NCBI RefSeq assembly: GCF_002900365.1
Contig: NZ_CP025979.1
Span: 248,001-312,000, forward strand
Reading direction: 5' to 3'
From: Escherichia marmotae
Lineage (GTDB): Bacteria > Pseudomonadota > Gammaproteobacteria > Enterobacterales > Enterobacteriaceae
DNA: 64,000 nucleotides
Numbering within the stretch: the first letter of the stretch is position 1; every line of letters begins with the position of its first letter. The position numbers were made by a program, and so were the translations under genes. Shown here one piece after another: positions 29,413-38,108 of this stretch. The notes beneath the pieces were generated by a model, which saw only the letters and a program-made list of their open reading frames with translations, searched no databases and had not been told where the DNA came from.

Positions 29413-32400
29413 TTAGTGGAAAATGACGTCTGGAGTACTTAACGCCTCACTCAAATCAAACACATCGAGTTCAGCAAAAGTGACAGATTGATTGTCACGA
29501 TACACTCGAAGAGAACGGAAGCCCATTAGCGCTTTGCTATCAACATTGTAGTGGTTAAAACCGGGTGAAAACTTAAGGACCAGCCGGTTCTCGCCCAGGT
29601 CATAGACAAATGCGTCCTCATAGCCTGACTCCCAGCCTTTGTAGCGCATTCCCATAAGTTGCCCAACGGTAGCGGATTTACCTTCCCAGCGAGTCAGGCT
29701 GTTACTGGTTGACTCGTCAGGAGTGAGCAGTACCGTGCGCCGCGCCAACTGGCGAAAAGGCGGCATAATTTCGTAGTCGGCAAAAAGTTGTTCAAATTCA
29801 CCACGCATTTCTGCTGACATTTCTAACGGATGCGCAATGCCAATCAGAGCGTCCGCAGGCAGGTCAATTGGCTCATCTTGTGCATTGCAGAATTCCCCCT
29901 CTGCGGCCACACGAAAGGCGTTGAGTAAATGTCGCGGTTCATTTGCCAGATAAACGCCCCATATCAGTCGCTGGGTAACCAGGCGAGTAAATGGATGATT
30001 AACAAAGAGAGAATGAAAATCTGCCAGCGGCCAGCGTCGGGTGGTGCGCAGGGCAGTTTCAAGACGCGGGAGCAGGTTTTTGCTCACCTGAGTGGCATCT
30101 TTTTTTAGCCCTTTTAATCGGGCCAGTGCCTCGGGCGCTTTCAGTTGATCGTCATCGGCTCGCAACCGGGGAACACTTTTCTGGCGAACGTTTTGCTGAT
30201 CGTAGACAACTGGGTTGAGGTTTTCATCGAAGCGAACGGTAAACAACCGTGGACCAAAATCAAAAATCAACGCCTGCGGGTCATCAAGGCCCAGTGTTGG
30301 GACTAATCTGTCCGCTAACTCTTCCTCGCTTAACCCGCGATTTTCCGCGACCAACTGGAGATACTCCACCGCATTTTCACGTAAAGGGCGCGATTTCGCT
30401 CGTTGCGAAATATGGTGTAGTTGTATCAGCGCCATATCATTATTCATCAGGGTAAGTATGTTCAGGCCACTGACAGCACGGGCAGATTTTCCTTCCTGTG
30501 GCCAGGTGAGGATCTGCGTCGCCAGATCCCGTGCCGTGCTTTCGTCGCCAAAGAGACTTAACGCCAGAAATGCCCAGTTGTCTTTTGCGGGGGCTCCAGC
30601 CTGTTGCCAGGCGGTAAACAGATCCCAGGCAAAAGCGGCCAACGTTTGCGGTTGACAGAACGTTTTCAATTGTTTCAGTCCGCTATAAAAACGCCCACCC
30701 TGAGTAAAGCGCAGCATTTCGCCAATAATTTCCAGAGCATCATCGGTAACAAGCTGATTATTATTGATAAGTCGTGGCCTGCGCCACATTGTCGGATGCC
30801 AGAAATCAGGGGCTTTCGGAATGCGTGGTGGGTAAATTTCCAGTGGCTTCTGTATAAGCAATTGCTCCAGGGCAGGCCACACATCAGCACGCTGCCAGCG
30901 GTTTGCCACGGTTTGCAGTAATTCTCCATGTCCCTGTGCATACAGTAAACGCAGGGCAAGTAATGCGGCTTCGCGGTTGTCGCCGGGCTTGGTGAAGACG
31001 AGAGGAATAAGTGCGGTAGCCGTATGTTCTGGCCATTGTAAAATCCACTGGCGTGCCAGATTACGCTGAGTGGTAAAACGGTGCCAGACGTGAGCAACGG
31101 GTAGCGCCAGTTCGGTAGCGCCGAAATTTAAAATTAACGGAAATGTTTCTTTTGGACGATGTGAAAAAGCCAACAACAGGCCGGGTAATGCATCCAAACC
31201 GAGGATGCTGAGAAAATAGTTTTCACCCGCGAACAGATGCTTTTTCTCATTGATACGCAGCCAGAAAGTCACTGCCATCTCACGCGGAAGCAGTGCCAAT
31301 AAATACAGATTCCAGACACTCTTTTCCTGATGATAAGGCGAATGATTGTCCTTTTCCCAGATGTCAATTAACGTTTCAACGTCGCCGCTGCGAAGCGCCT
31401 GTTCTGCTGATTTTGCTTCCGGAGAATGCCAGCCATTGTTGATTTCCTCGACTCTGCCCTGGTAGTAATGCCACTGAAGTACTAATGATTCGCGTGCTGC
31501 ATCCAGTTTGCCGGGCAGTATATAATTCAGGAACAGCCATACATCATCCCCAAAACCCAGCTCCTGTAGTACAACCCGACTACTTTTTCGTTCCATGCGT
31601 TCCGCAAGTGATTCCGTGCTGAAATAACGGGCAGACTCTGTGGTGGCAAGCCTCTCTTGCTCGCCCGGTTGCCAGTAGACTTGTGACGTTAATTCGAGCG
31701 GAACCAAATCAAGACGTGGTTGCGGCGATTTTTTCTTACTACGCCACGGAGGTGAAACCAAAATTTCAGGCAGAGCACTGCTATCAGGGCTATCAATGGC
31801 AGATTTTGGCGGCACGGATAAAAAACTATTCAGCACGGTTTGTGCTTTTGTACTTAGCCTGGGCTTCACTTCATCTGCCAGTTGTGGCTGCGATGTAATC
31901 AATGTTTGCAACAGATTACGCCAGTATTGATCACGTGCTTTTTGCTGTGCGGGCAGTTTTTTGTCTTCAATAATCGGATAACCGGGGCGAGCAGGTGGTG
32001 CTTCCAGCGCGATAAGTTCTGCCAGTGCAGTGAGCGTTGCATGGGGGAAATTTTTACTGTATTTGGCAACACGCTGCAGGCTGGGTTTATTTTTATCAGC
32101 CACCAGTAGCAAGATGCGGATGACCAGCGGGTGGTTTATTTGTACCAGCAGGCTGCCACAGTCTTCTTTATGAGCATACATCGCCAGGCGGGGAACGGCT
32201 GCAATTCCCTGTTCGCGTAAAAGGGCCGCGCAGGCAGCGTAACCGAAGTGGTTTTCATGTGACATATAACTGGCTTCACGATCGCTAAATACGTCCTGGC
32301 GCCAGTATCGTTCGAGTTTTTTTACCGCCGTATTATCAGTAGCAACGACCTTTAACCACTCCTTTGAGTGAAAACTCGTTGATGGGCTTTCAAGGCTGGC

Positions 32401-33045
32401 AAGCTCATTCGCTATATCTGGTTTTTCCGGAAGCAGCAGCGCAATAAAAAGGCGGCGAACTATGGGGATCTCTGGCAGTGCGGCAATGAGTTTGTCGGCA
32501 CAACGCTGCCAGCAATTTTCCTCTGCCAGTGAAAGATGTTTACGCAGACGAAAATCGAAATTGCTATAAGTCTCTGAGCGATAGCCATAGCCCGTATTCT
32601 CGTTCGGTGTCATTAAACACACTGTTGATGGATCAGCATGATAACTCTGTACAATGAACTGACGCGCTATCACCACATCCGTCGCATATTCCAGCCCATA
32701 TTTTTGCACGATTTCATCAAGTAACTGCTGGCTATCATTTTTCTCGATACAGATCAGAGCCGCCATTGTGCGGGCTGGGATTGACGGTTTATGCTCACCA
32801 ATCAAATTGATCGCCTGCTGGATGGCGGACTGCCACTCCAGTGAACATTTATCGTAATGCCAGGTGATATTTTGCTTCTTGCCTGCTTGTTGTAGTAATT
32901 CATCTCCTAATGTCTGAATGAGACTTTCAGTGACAGCGGGCACCGGTTCGCCCGGCCAGCGGCGATGGCTTAGCGGCGTTTTGCCTTTTTTAAATTTCAG
33001 TTCCAGTTGCGCGTCGTCCGCCAGCCACAGTAATTCCTTGTTCAT
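29413..33045 (-). CDS. yehI: YehI, DUF4132 protein
   Basis: 1210 residues. Helical-repeat N-terminal and central regions are followed by a C-terminal DUF4132 domain (ELTRW-like SLTRWEGKSATVGQLMG-YKGW). It resembles MolR over most of its length but lacks the N-terminal WGR domain, starting directly at LLWLADDAQLELKF. A GGAAAG ribosome-binding site lies 10 bp after the upstream paralogue's stop, so it is probably in one transcription unit with it. WGR/DUF4132 proteins recur near MoxR-VWA operons, as here. Biochemical role unknown. Confidence 0.92.
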   Translation of the reverse strand: MNKELLWLADDAQLELKFKKGKTPLSHRRWPGEPVPAVTESLIQTLGDELLQQAGKKQNITWHYDKCSLEWQSAIQQAINLIGEHKPSIPARTMAALICIEKNDSQQLLDEIVQKYGLEYATDVVIARQFIVQSYHADPSTVCLMTPNENTGYGYRSETYSNFDFRLRKHLSLAEENCWQRCADKLIAALPEIPIVRRLFIALLLPEKPDIANELASLESPSTSFHSKEWLKVVATDNTAVKKLERYWRQDVFSDREASYMSHENHFGYAACAALLREQGIAAVPRLAMYAHKEDCGSLLVQINHPLVIRILLLVADKNKPSLQRVAKYSKNFPHATLTALAELIALEAPPARPGYPIIEDKKLPAQQKARDQYWRNLLQTLITSQPQLADEVKPRLSTKAQTVLNSFLSVPPKSAIDSPDSSALPEILVSPPWRSKKKSPQPRLDLVPLELTSQVYWQPGEQERLATTESARYFSTESLAERMERKSSRVVLQELGFGDDVWLFLNYILPGKLDAARESLVLQWHYYQGRVEEINNGWHSPEAKSAEQALRSGDVETLIDIWEKDNHSPYHQEKSVWNLYLLALLPREMAVTFWLRINEKKHLFAGENYFLSILGLDALPGLLLAFSHRPKETFPLILNFGATELALPVAHVWHRFTTQRNLARQWILQWPEHTATALIPLVFTKPGDNREAALLALRLLYAQGHGELLQTVANRWQRADVWPALEQLLIQKPLEIYPPRIPKAPDFWHPTMWRRPRLINNNQLVTDDALEIIGEMLRFTQGGRFYSGLKQLKTFCQPQTLAAFAWDLFTAWQQAGAPAKDNWAFLALSLFGDESTARDLATQILTWPQEGKSARAVSGLNILTLMNNDMALIQLHHISQRAKSRPLRENAVEYLQLVAENRGLSEEELADRLVPTLGLDDPQALIFDFGPRLFTVRFDENLNPVVYDQQNVRQKSVPRLRADDDQLKAPEALARLKGLKKDATQVSKNLLPRLETALRTTRRWPLADFHSLFVNHPFTRLVTQRLIWGVYLANEPRHLLNAFRVAAEGEFCNAQDEPIDLPADALIGIAHPLEMSAEMRGEFEQLFADYEIMPPFRQLARRTVLLTPDESTSNSLTRWEGKSATVGQLMGMRYKGWESGYEDAFVYDLGENRLVLKFSPGFNHYNVDSKALMGFRSLRVYRDNQSVTFAELDVFDLSEALSTPDVIFH

Positions 33046-33054
33046 GTTCTTTCC

Positions 33055-35859
33055 TTATTCAAACAGTGCTTCGATGTCGTTAATCAACTCGCTGGCGGTG
33101 ATGGCATCGAGCACGGAGAACAGTGCTTCCTGTGCAGAATTTCTTCCCCAGCCATAACTCTCTGCTTTTCCATCCCATAACCATAATTTGCTTAAGAGTT
33201 GCTCAGCGCTGAGTTCGACTGGCGACATGCCTACAGCAAAACCTTCATCGATTTCCATGATTAACGACCAGCGGCCCAGAGGTTTGATCATCCAGCCGAT
33301 CCAGCCTGCATCCTGCGGTTCGCCACGCAACCAGCCTTTATTTGCCAGCCCCATCACCCGACCGCTCGGGCATTTTCTGCCTGTCCAGCGGGTCAGTTCG
33401 CTGGCATTGCGTTCGGCTTCTGTCAGGGTGTAACTGTTACGATCAAGCTGGCGGAATGGCGGTAACAGTTCGTAGTCGGCAAAAAGCTGACTAAAAGCGG
33501 CGACATCCGTCGGTGATATTTCCAGAACGTGAGGGATACCAATCGCTATATCACCTTCTGGGAGAGTGAAGAGATCATCGTCAGCGGTGCTGTAGCTGTT
33601 ATCTTCCGCCACGCGGAAACAGGCCTGCAACTGGTTGTCGGTGTTATACGCGCCCCAAATCAGGCGACGGGTTAGGTGGCGAACCAGCGGATGCTCAACC
33701 AGGAAGAGTTGAAAGTTTTCCGCTGCCCAGCGGCGGCGCAGGCACATGGCTGATTCCAGCCTTGCTACCTGTTGAGCGGCGACGGTACGGGCATCTTTTT
33801 TCAGCAGTTTAAAGCGGTTAACGGCATCGGCAGCCAGCGTTTTATCATCGCTTTTGTTCGGTTTGGGCAGGTCTTTCAGGCGACTGCCGGACGCATCGCG
33901 CACAAACGGTTTTAGGGTTTCATCAAAGCTGACGGTGAACTGACGCGAGCCGAAATCCAGCAGCAGGGAGCCGTTATCATCCAGCCCCAAATCCGGGGCT
34001 AACCGGTCTTCAAGTTCTGCTACCGTCAGTTCGCGGCTTTCGGTAATGCTGGCAATTTTTTCTTTTGCCCGCTCCTGCAATGCTTTGAATTTCAGCTTCT
34101 GGGCGATACCGTTAAGTTGCATCAGGGCAATGTCACTGCCGATAGCGGCGAGAATATCCAGCCCGACGGTGGCGCGTTTATGCTGGGATTCGCCAGGCCA
34201 GACGCGAATAAGCGGCGTTAGTTTGCGGGCGGTGTCATCGTTACCGAGAACACCTAACGCACTGAATGCCCAACTCTCTTTCGACGGCGCGCCAGCAGTC
34301 TGCCAGGCGATAAACAGATCCCAGGCAAATTCAGCCAGTGAGTCTGGGGTACAGGCATCTTTCACCTGTAATAATCCCGGATACAGTGCTTCTTCCTGAG
34401 GGAAGCGAAGCATTTCACCGAGGTGGAGGAGGGCGTTATCTGGTAATATCTTGCTACTATTTTTTAGTACCGGGCGTGTCCATAACGAAGGTTGATAAAA
34501 TAGCGGTAAAGAGGGAATTTTCGCCGGGTATTTAGCCAAAGGACTGTTGTCGTCATTTTTATTTCGAACCACCCACGGCGGCGAGACTAACACCGTTGGC
34601 AGAATTTCTGAGTTTGCGAAATCTTCATCGCGACTATTCAGCAATTGTTGGCGTTGATGTACTAATTTCGCAGCTTGTGACGATAGCCATTGGCCTAATT
34701 TTTCGACCAATAAAGGATTTGCATTAAGTAGTGAAACCAGCAAAGTATGTTTACGTTGATCGTCATTTTTTATTAATGCTTCGGCTAATGCCGCTATTGT
34801 GGCAGAAGGAAAACTTTCGGCACTTTTTATCAGTCGGTCATAACAACGTTTATTATAATCTGCGGCGTCTATGAGTCCCGTAACAGCCAGCGGATGATTG
34901 ATACATTTCAGTACGTCACCGCAATTATCTTCTCCAGCATAGGGAAGCAGGCGAGTAAGAGCCTTGATGCCTTGTTCTCGCGGTACAGTGGCAGACCAAC
35001 TTCTTCCAAATACATTAGTATCCTGATATGGCTCTAATATTTCCAGTATTTGTGGATCTGTCGCTACAAGTTTTAACATTTCCAGTTGTGGAATGTTCAT
35101 CACTTGATGCAACTGGCGTGCGATATCATGGGCCACTTCGGGTATTTCTGGTATTAAAATAGCAATTAACGGCTGGCGATAGAGTGATATATGCGGCAAC
35201 GCAACGAGTAATTTGGCAATGCAATTTTGCCAGACTTCCTCTTCAGCCAGCGATAAATGTTTACGCAGACGTAAACTAAAGTTGTCTCTATTCCTTCTAT
35301 AGTTATCCTGGCTGTAATCTGAATTATTAATAAAGAAGGTCAAATGTTCCTTTTTATAATCAAAATCGAAATCAATTTGCCACCAGTAGATGACAGTTTC
35401 AGTTGCGTATTCAATACCGAAGGTGCTTACAATTTCATCCAACAACTCGGATGAGGTTTCATCATTCCAGCTTTGACAAAAACAAATTTCCAGTAAGGTA
35501 AGTACAGCCATAGTACGTGCAGACATCTCAGGCTTTCGTGCATTAATTAAGCTGATTGCCTGACTGATGGCATTACTCCATTCATCGGAGCATGAGCTGT
35601 AATCGAAAGTCAGATTCTTATAATAGTTGTAGGTTCGATTTGCCAGCCGAGAAATTAAATTTCGTTTCTCAGGTTGGGTTGGTTTTTTTACCGGATCTCC
35701 CGGCCAAAGGCGGTGGCTGAGAGCATAGCGAGCAATATTTGGGGGAAGAATAATGGGATCGTTGTCTGCTAACCAGGGAAAATTGTTCGCCGCTACCTGA
35801 TGATCATTTATGGTGTCTTCCTGTTTTTTCGCTGCGACAGATTCTTTTTTCACTGACAC
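33055..35859 (-). CDS. DUF4132 protein, MolR/YehI paralogue with central deletion
   Basis: 934 residues from a GTG at 35859; a second GTG at 35853 overlaps the preceding stop as GTGA. The N-terminal part (WLADNDPIILPPNIARYALSH) and the C-terminal DUF4132 (ELTRWTGRKCPSGRVMGLANKGW, DAITASELINDIEALF) align with MolR. It jumps from PPWVVRNKNDDNSPL to AKYPAKIPSLPLFY (DNA near 34530-34570), omitting about 285 residues that MolR and YehI have between the equivalent motifs. The matching WGR domain is in the separate frame just upstream. I do not recall this third copy in K-12. Confidence 0.82.
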   Translation of the reverse strand: MSVKKESVAAKKQEDTINDHQVAANNFPWLADNDPIILPPNIARYALSHRLWPGDPVKKPTQPEKRNLISRLANRTYNYYKNLTFDYSSCSDEWSNAISQAISLINARKPEMSARTMAVLTLLEICFCQSWNDETSSELLDEIVSTFGIEYATETVIYWWQIDFDFDYKKEHLTFFINNSDYSQDNYRRNRDNFSLRLRKHLSLAEEEVWQNCIAKLLVALPHISLYRQPLIAILIPEIPEVAHDIARQLHQVMNIPQLEMLKLVATDPQILEILEPYQDTNVFGRSWSATVPREQGIKALTRLLPYAGEDNCGDVLKCINHPLAVTGLIDAADYNKRCYDRLIKSAESFPSATIAALAEALIKNDDQRKHTLLVSLLNANPLLVEKLGQWLSSQAAKLVHQRQQLLNSRDEDFANSEILPTVLVSPPWVVRNKNDDNSPLAKYPAKIPSLPLFYQPSLWTRPVLKNSSKILPDNALLHLGEMLRFPQEEALYPGLLQVKDACTPDSLAEFAWDLFIAWQTAGAPSKESWAFSALGVLGNDDTARKLTPLIRVWPGESQHKRATVGLDILAAIGSDIALMQLNGIAQKLKFKALQERAKEKIASITESRELTVAELEDRLAPDLGLDDNGSLLLDFGSRQFTVSFDETLKPFVRDASGSRLKDLPKPNKSDDKTLAADAVNRFKLLKKDARTVAAQQVARLESAMCLRRRWAAENFQLFLVEHPLVRHLTRRLIWGAYNTDNQLQACFRVAEDNSYSTADDDLFTLPEGDIAIGIPHVLEISPTDVAAFSQLFADYELLPPFRQLDRNSYTLTEAERNASELTRWTGRKCPSGRVMGLANKGWLRGEPQDAGWIGWMIKPLGRWSLIMEIDEGFAVGMSPVELSAEQLLSKLWLWDGKAESYGWGRNSAQEALFSVLDAITASELINDIEALFE

Positions 35860-36083
35860 CGCAATTTAGCATTTGTCTCCGCTTGTTCCACATATCCCTT
35901 TTTTGTTTTCTCCGCAATCAGTTTCAGCTCTGCCTTTTCCGCCGCCGCCGCGTCCGCAAAGTTTTTGACCTGGCTTTGCCCGTTGGTGCCGACCTTACCC
36001 CAACTGATATGCAACTCGTTGCCTTGCTGCTCAACCGCCCAGAATTTATGTGATTTTTCGTCCTGATAAATATAGGTTTTCAT
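35850..36083 (-). CDS. Stand-alone WGR-domain protein
   Basis: 77 residues that are almost wholly a WGR domain: YIYQDEKSHKFWAVEQQGNEL, then ISWGKVGTNGQ and FADAAAAEKAELKLIAEKTKKGYVE. It is nearly identical to the first ~68 residues of MolR. WGR domains bind nucleic acid or protein, for example in PARP proteins. It ends 4 bp into the next frame (GTGA), which suggests translational coupling, or a -1 frame break of an ancestral WGR-DUF4132 fusion. Confidence 0.85.
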   Translation of the reverse strand: MKTYIYQDEKSHKFWAVEQQGNELHISWGKVGTNGQSQVKNFADAAAAEKAELKLIAEKTKKGYVEQAETNAKLRCQ

Positions 36084-36095
36084 TGCAAAGTCCTT

Positions 36096-38108
36096 TTAAT
36101 CAAACAGTGATTCAATATCGTTAATCAGTTCGCTGGCGGTGATGGCATCAAGCGCGGAGAACGTGAGCGAGGGCTGTGTACTGTAGCGTTCCCCTGGTGA
36201 AGTCATTTTTACGCTTTCAACAGGTAGCAGGTCGCCATATCCCGTTTCGCCGTAAATCAATGAAAAAGGTTCTGTTTCAAGTTCGAGATCGCCATAAGGA
36301 GTAGATTTGCGCATCGCATAAACGCTGCCGCTTTCTTCCAGACGTTGCCAGCCTCGGCGCTCCAGTCCGACAATGCGACCGGCCTGGCAAAGACGTCCTT
36401 GCCAGCGCGTCAGTTCGTGGGCGCTACGTTCATTATCAGCAAGACGATAACTACCACGATCGAGCTGTTGGAAGGGGGGAAGTAGTTCGTAATCAGCGTA
36501 AATTTGCCTGAATGCAGCGGCGGATTCAGCGGGAATTTCCAGCACATGCGGAATACCGATGTTTCCTGCTGGCAGCGTGAATAGCTCATCTTGTGCATCG
36601 CTGTAGGTGCAGTCTTCTGCCACGCGGAAACAGGCTATAAGGGTGTTTTCATCGTTATATACTCCCCATAATAGCCGTCGGGTTAAGTGACACATCAGCG
36701 GATGTTCCACCAGAAAGAGACGGAACTGCTCTGCCGTCCAGCGTCTGCACTGGCACATGGCTTGTTCCAGACGGGTAATTTGCTGGCTGGCGATAGCACG
36801 AACATCTTTTTTCAACTGTTTGAAGAGGATAACTGCGTCAGTTGACAGTGTTTTATCATCACTCTGGTTGGGTTTAGGTAAATCTTTCAGAACTTTGTCG
36901 TTTTCGTCGCGCACGACGGGTTTTAAGGTTTCATCAAAACCAACGGTGAATTGGCGTGAGCCGAAATCCAGTGTCAGCGAGCCGTTGATATCAAGCCCTA
37001 AATCCGGTGCCAGGCGGTCTTCCAGTTCGGCCATTGTCAGTCCGCGATTTTCAGCGACCATGTTGATTTTGTCGCTGGCATGTTCTTGTAATGCAACGAA
37101 TTTAATCTTTTGCGCAATACCATTAAGCAACATCAGCGCAATATCGCTACCGATATTGGCTAGCACATCCAAACCATAAACAGCTCTTTTATGCTGGGAT
37201 TCACCCGGCCAGGCGCGGATGAGCGGGGTTAGTTTACGCGCGGTGTCGTCATTGCCTAAAATCCCCAGCGAGGTAAATGCCCAGTTTTCTTTTGCGGGTG
37301 CGCCAGCTTCTGTCCATGCCGTGTAGAGATCCCTGCCAAAGTCAGCCAGTGATTCGCGGGTGAAGGTTTCTTTGATGATCGCCAGCCCAGCGTAGGGGGT
37401 AATGTCGCGAGGAAAGCTCAACATTGTGCCGAGGTGGCGCATAGCGTCATCTGGCAGAGGCAGGTTGTTACTTTTAAGCCGTGGTCTGCGCCATAAGCTG
37501 AACTGATAAAAGCCGGGCAGTGGGGCGATTTTAGCGGGATATTCTTCCAGCGGGTCGCTATCAAATAATGTTGCCAGCGCAGCTAAAACATCAGGTTGAT
37601 TATACCCCTGGGCGATTTCCTCAATCGTTTCTCGCTGGTTTAATTTCACCAGCAGGCGGAGTGCCTGGCGGGCACAATCACGATCTTTTCCTTGTTTGCC
37701 CAGTGCCACAGGAAGTAGCCCGGCGGCGGCATGGCGTGGGAAGTTAACCAGCCATTTTCGGGCATCTTCAGCAGACATTTTTTTCTGTAATCGCTGCGCC
37801 ATCGGTAATGCTAATTCGCTGACGCCCAGGAAAAGGGTGAATATCCACAACTGTTGTGGCTTACGTTGCAGACATTTCATAAACGCAGGAATGGCCGCGT
37901 CACCAAAAATCGCCAGAATTTCTCTCTCGCCGGAGAATTGCTCTTCATTAATTATTTGATTGAGAAAATAAATAGCATGCTGAGTGGGTAGGAAGCAGAG
38001 CGCGTACAACTGCCAGTGTCTGCTTCCTTTGTTATGGTATTGCGCAAACTCTGCTTTCAGCGCGGGGAAATCGAAACGTAACAGGGCATCAACTGCGCTT
38101 TGTGGCAT
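36096..38108 (-). CDS. molR: MolR C-terminal portion (DUF4132), separate frame
   Basis: 670 residues from the ATG at 38108, giving MPQSAVDALLRFDFP; a 13-codon-longer start at 38147 also exists. It contains HEAT-like helical repeats, the motif ILGNDDTARKLTPLIRAWPGES and a C-terminal DUF4132 domain (ELTRWQGRLCQAGRIVGLERRGW ends near residue 590). It continues the N-terminal MolR frame but is shifted by one base at an A8 run; the stop and this start overlap as TAATG. MolR was named for molybdate regulation, but its mechanism is unclear. K-12 molR is also broken, from memory. Confidence 0.85.
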   Translation of the reverse strand: MPQSAVDALLRFDFPALKAEFAQYHNKGSRHWQLYALCFLPTQHAIYFLNQIINEEQFSGEREILAIFGDAAIPAFMKCLQRKPQQLWIFTLFLGVSELALPMAQRLQKKMSAEDARKWLVNFPRHAAAGLLPVALGKQGKDRDCARQALRLLVKLNQRETIEEIAQGYNQPDVLAALATLFDSDPLEEYPAKIAPLPGFYQFSLWRRPRLKSNNLPLPDDAMRHLGTMLSFPRDITPYAGLAIIKETFTRESLADFGRDLYTAWTEAGAPAKENWAFTSLGILGNDDTARKLTPLIRAWPGESQHKRAVYGLDVLANIGSDIALMLLNGIAQKIKFVALQEHASDKINMVAENRGLTMAELEDRLAPDLGLDINGSLTLDFGSRQFTVGFDETLKPVVRDENDKVLKDLPKPNQSDDKTLSTDAVILFKQLKKDVRAIASQQITRLEQAMCQCRRWTAEQFRLFLVEHPLMCHLTRRLLWGVYNDENTLIACFRVAEDCTYSDAQDELFTLPAGNIGIPHVLEIPAESAAAFRQIYADYELLPPFQQLDRGSYRLADNERSAHELTRWQGRLCQAGRIVGLERRGWQRLEESGSVYAMRKSTPYGDLELETEPFSLIYGETGYGDLLPVESVKMTSPGERYSTQPSLTFSALDAITASELINDIESLFD

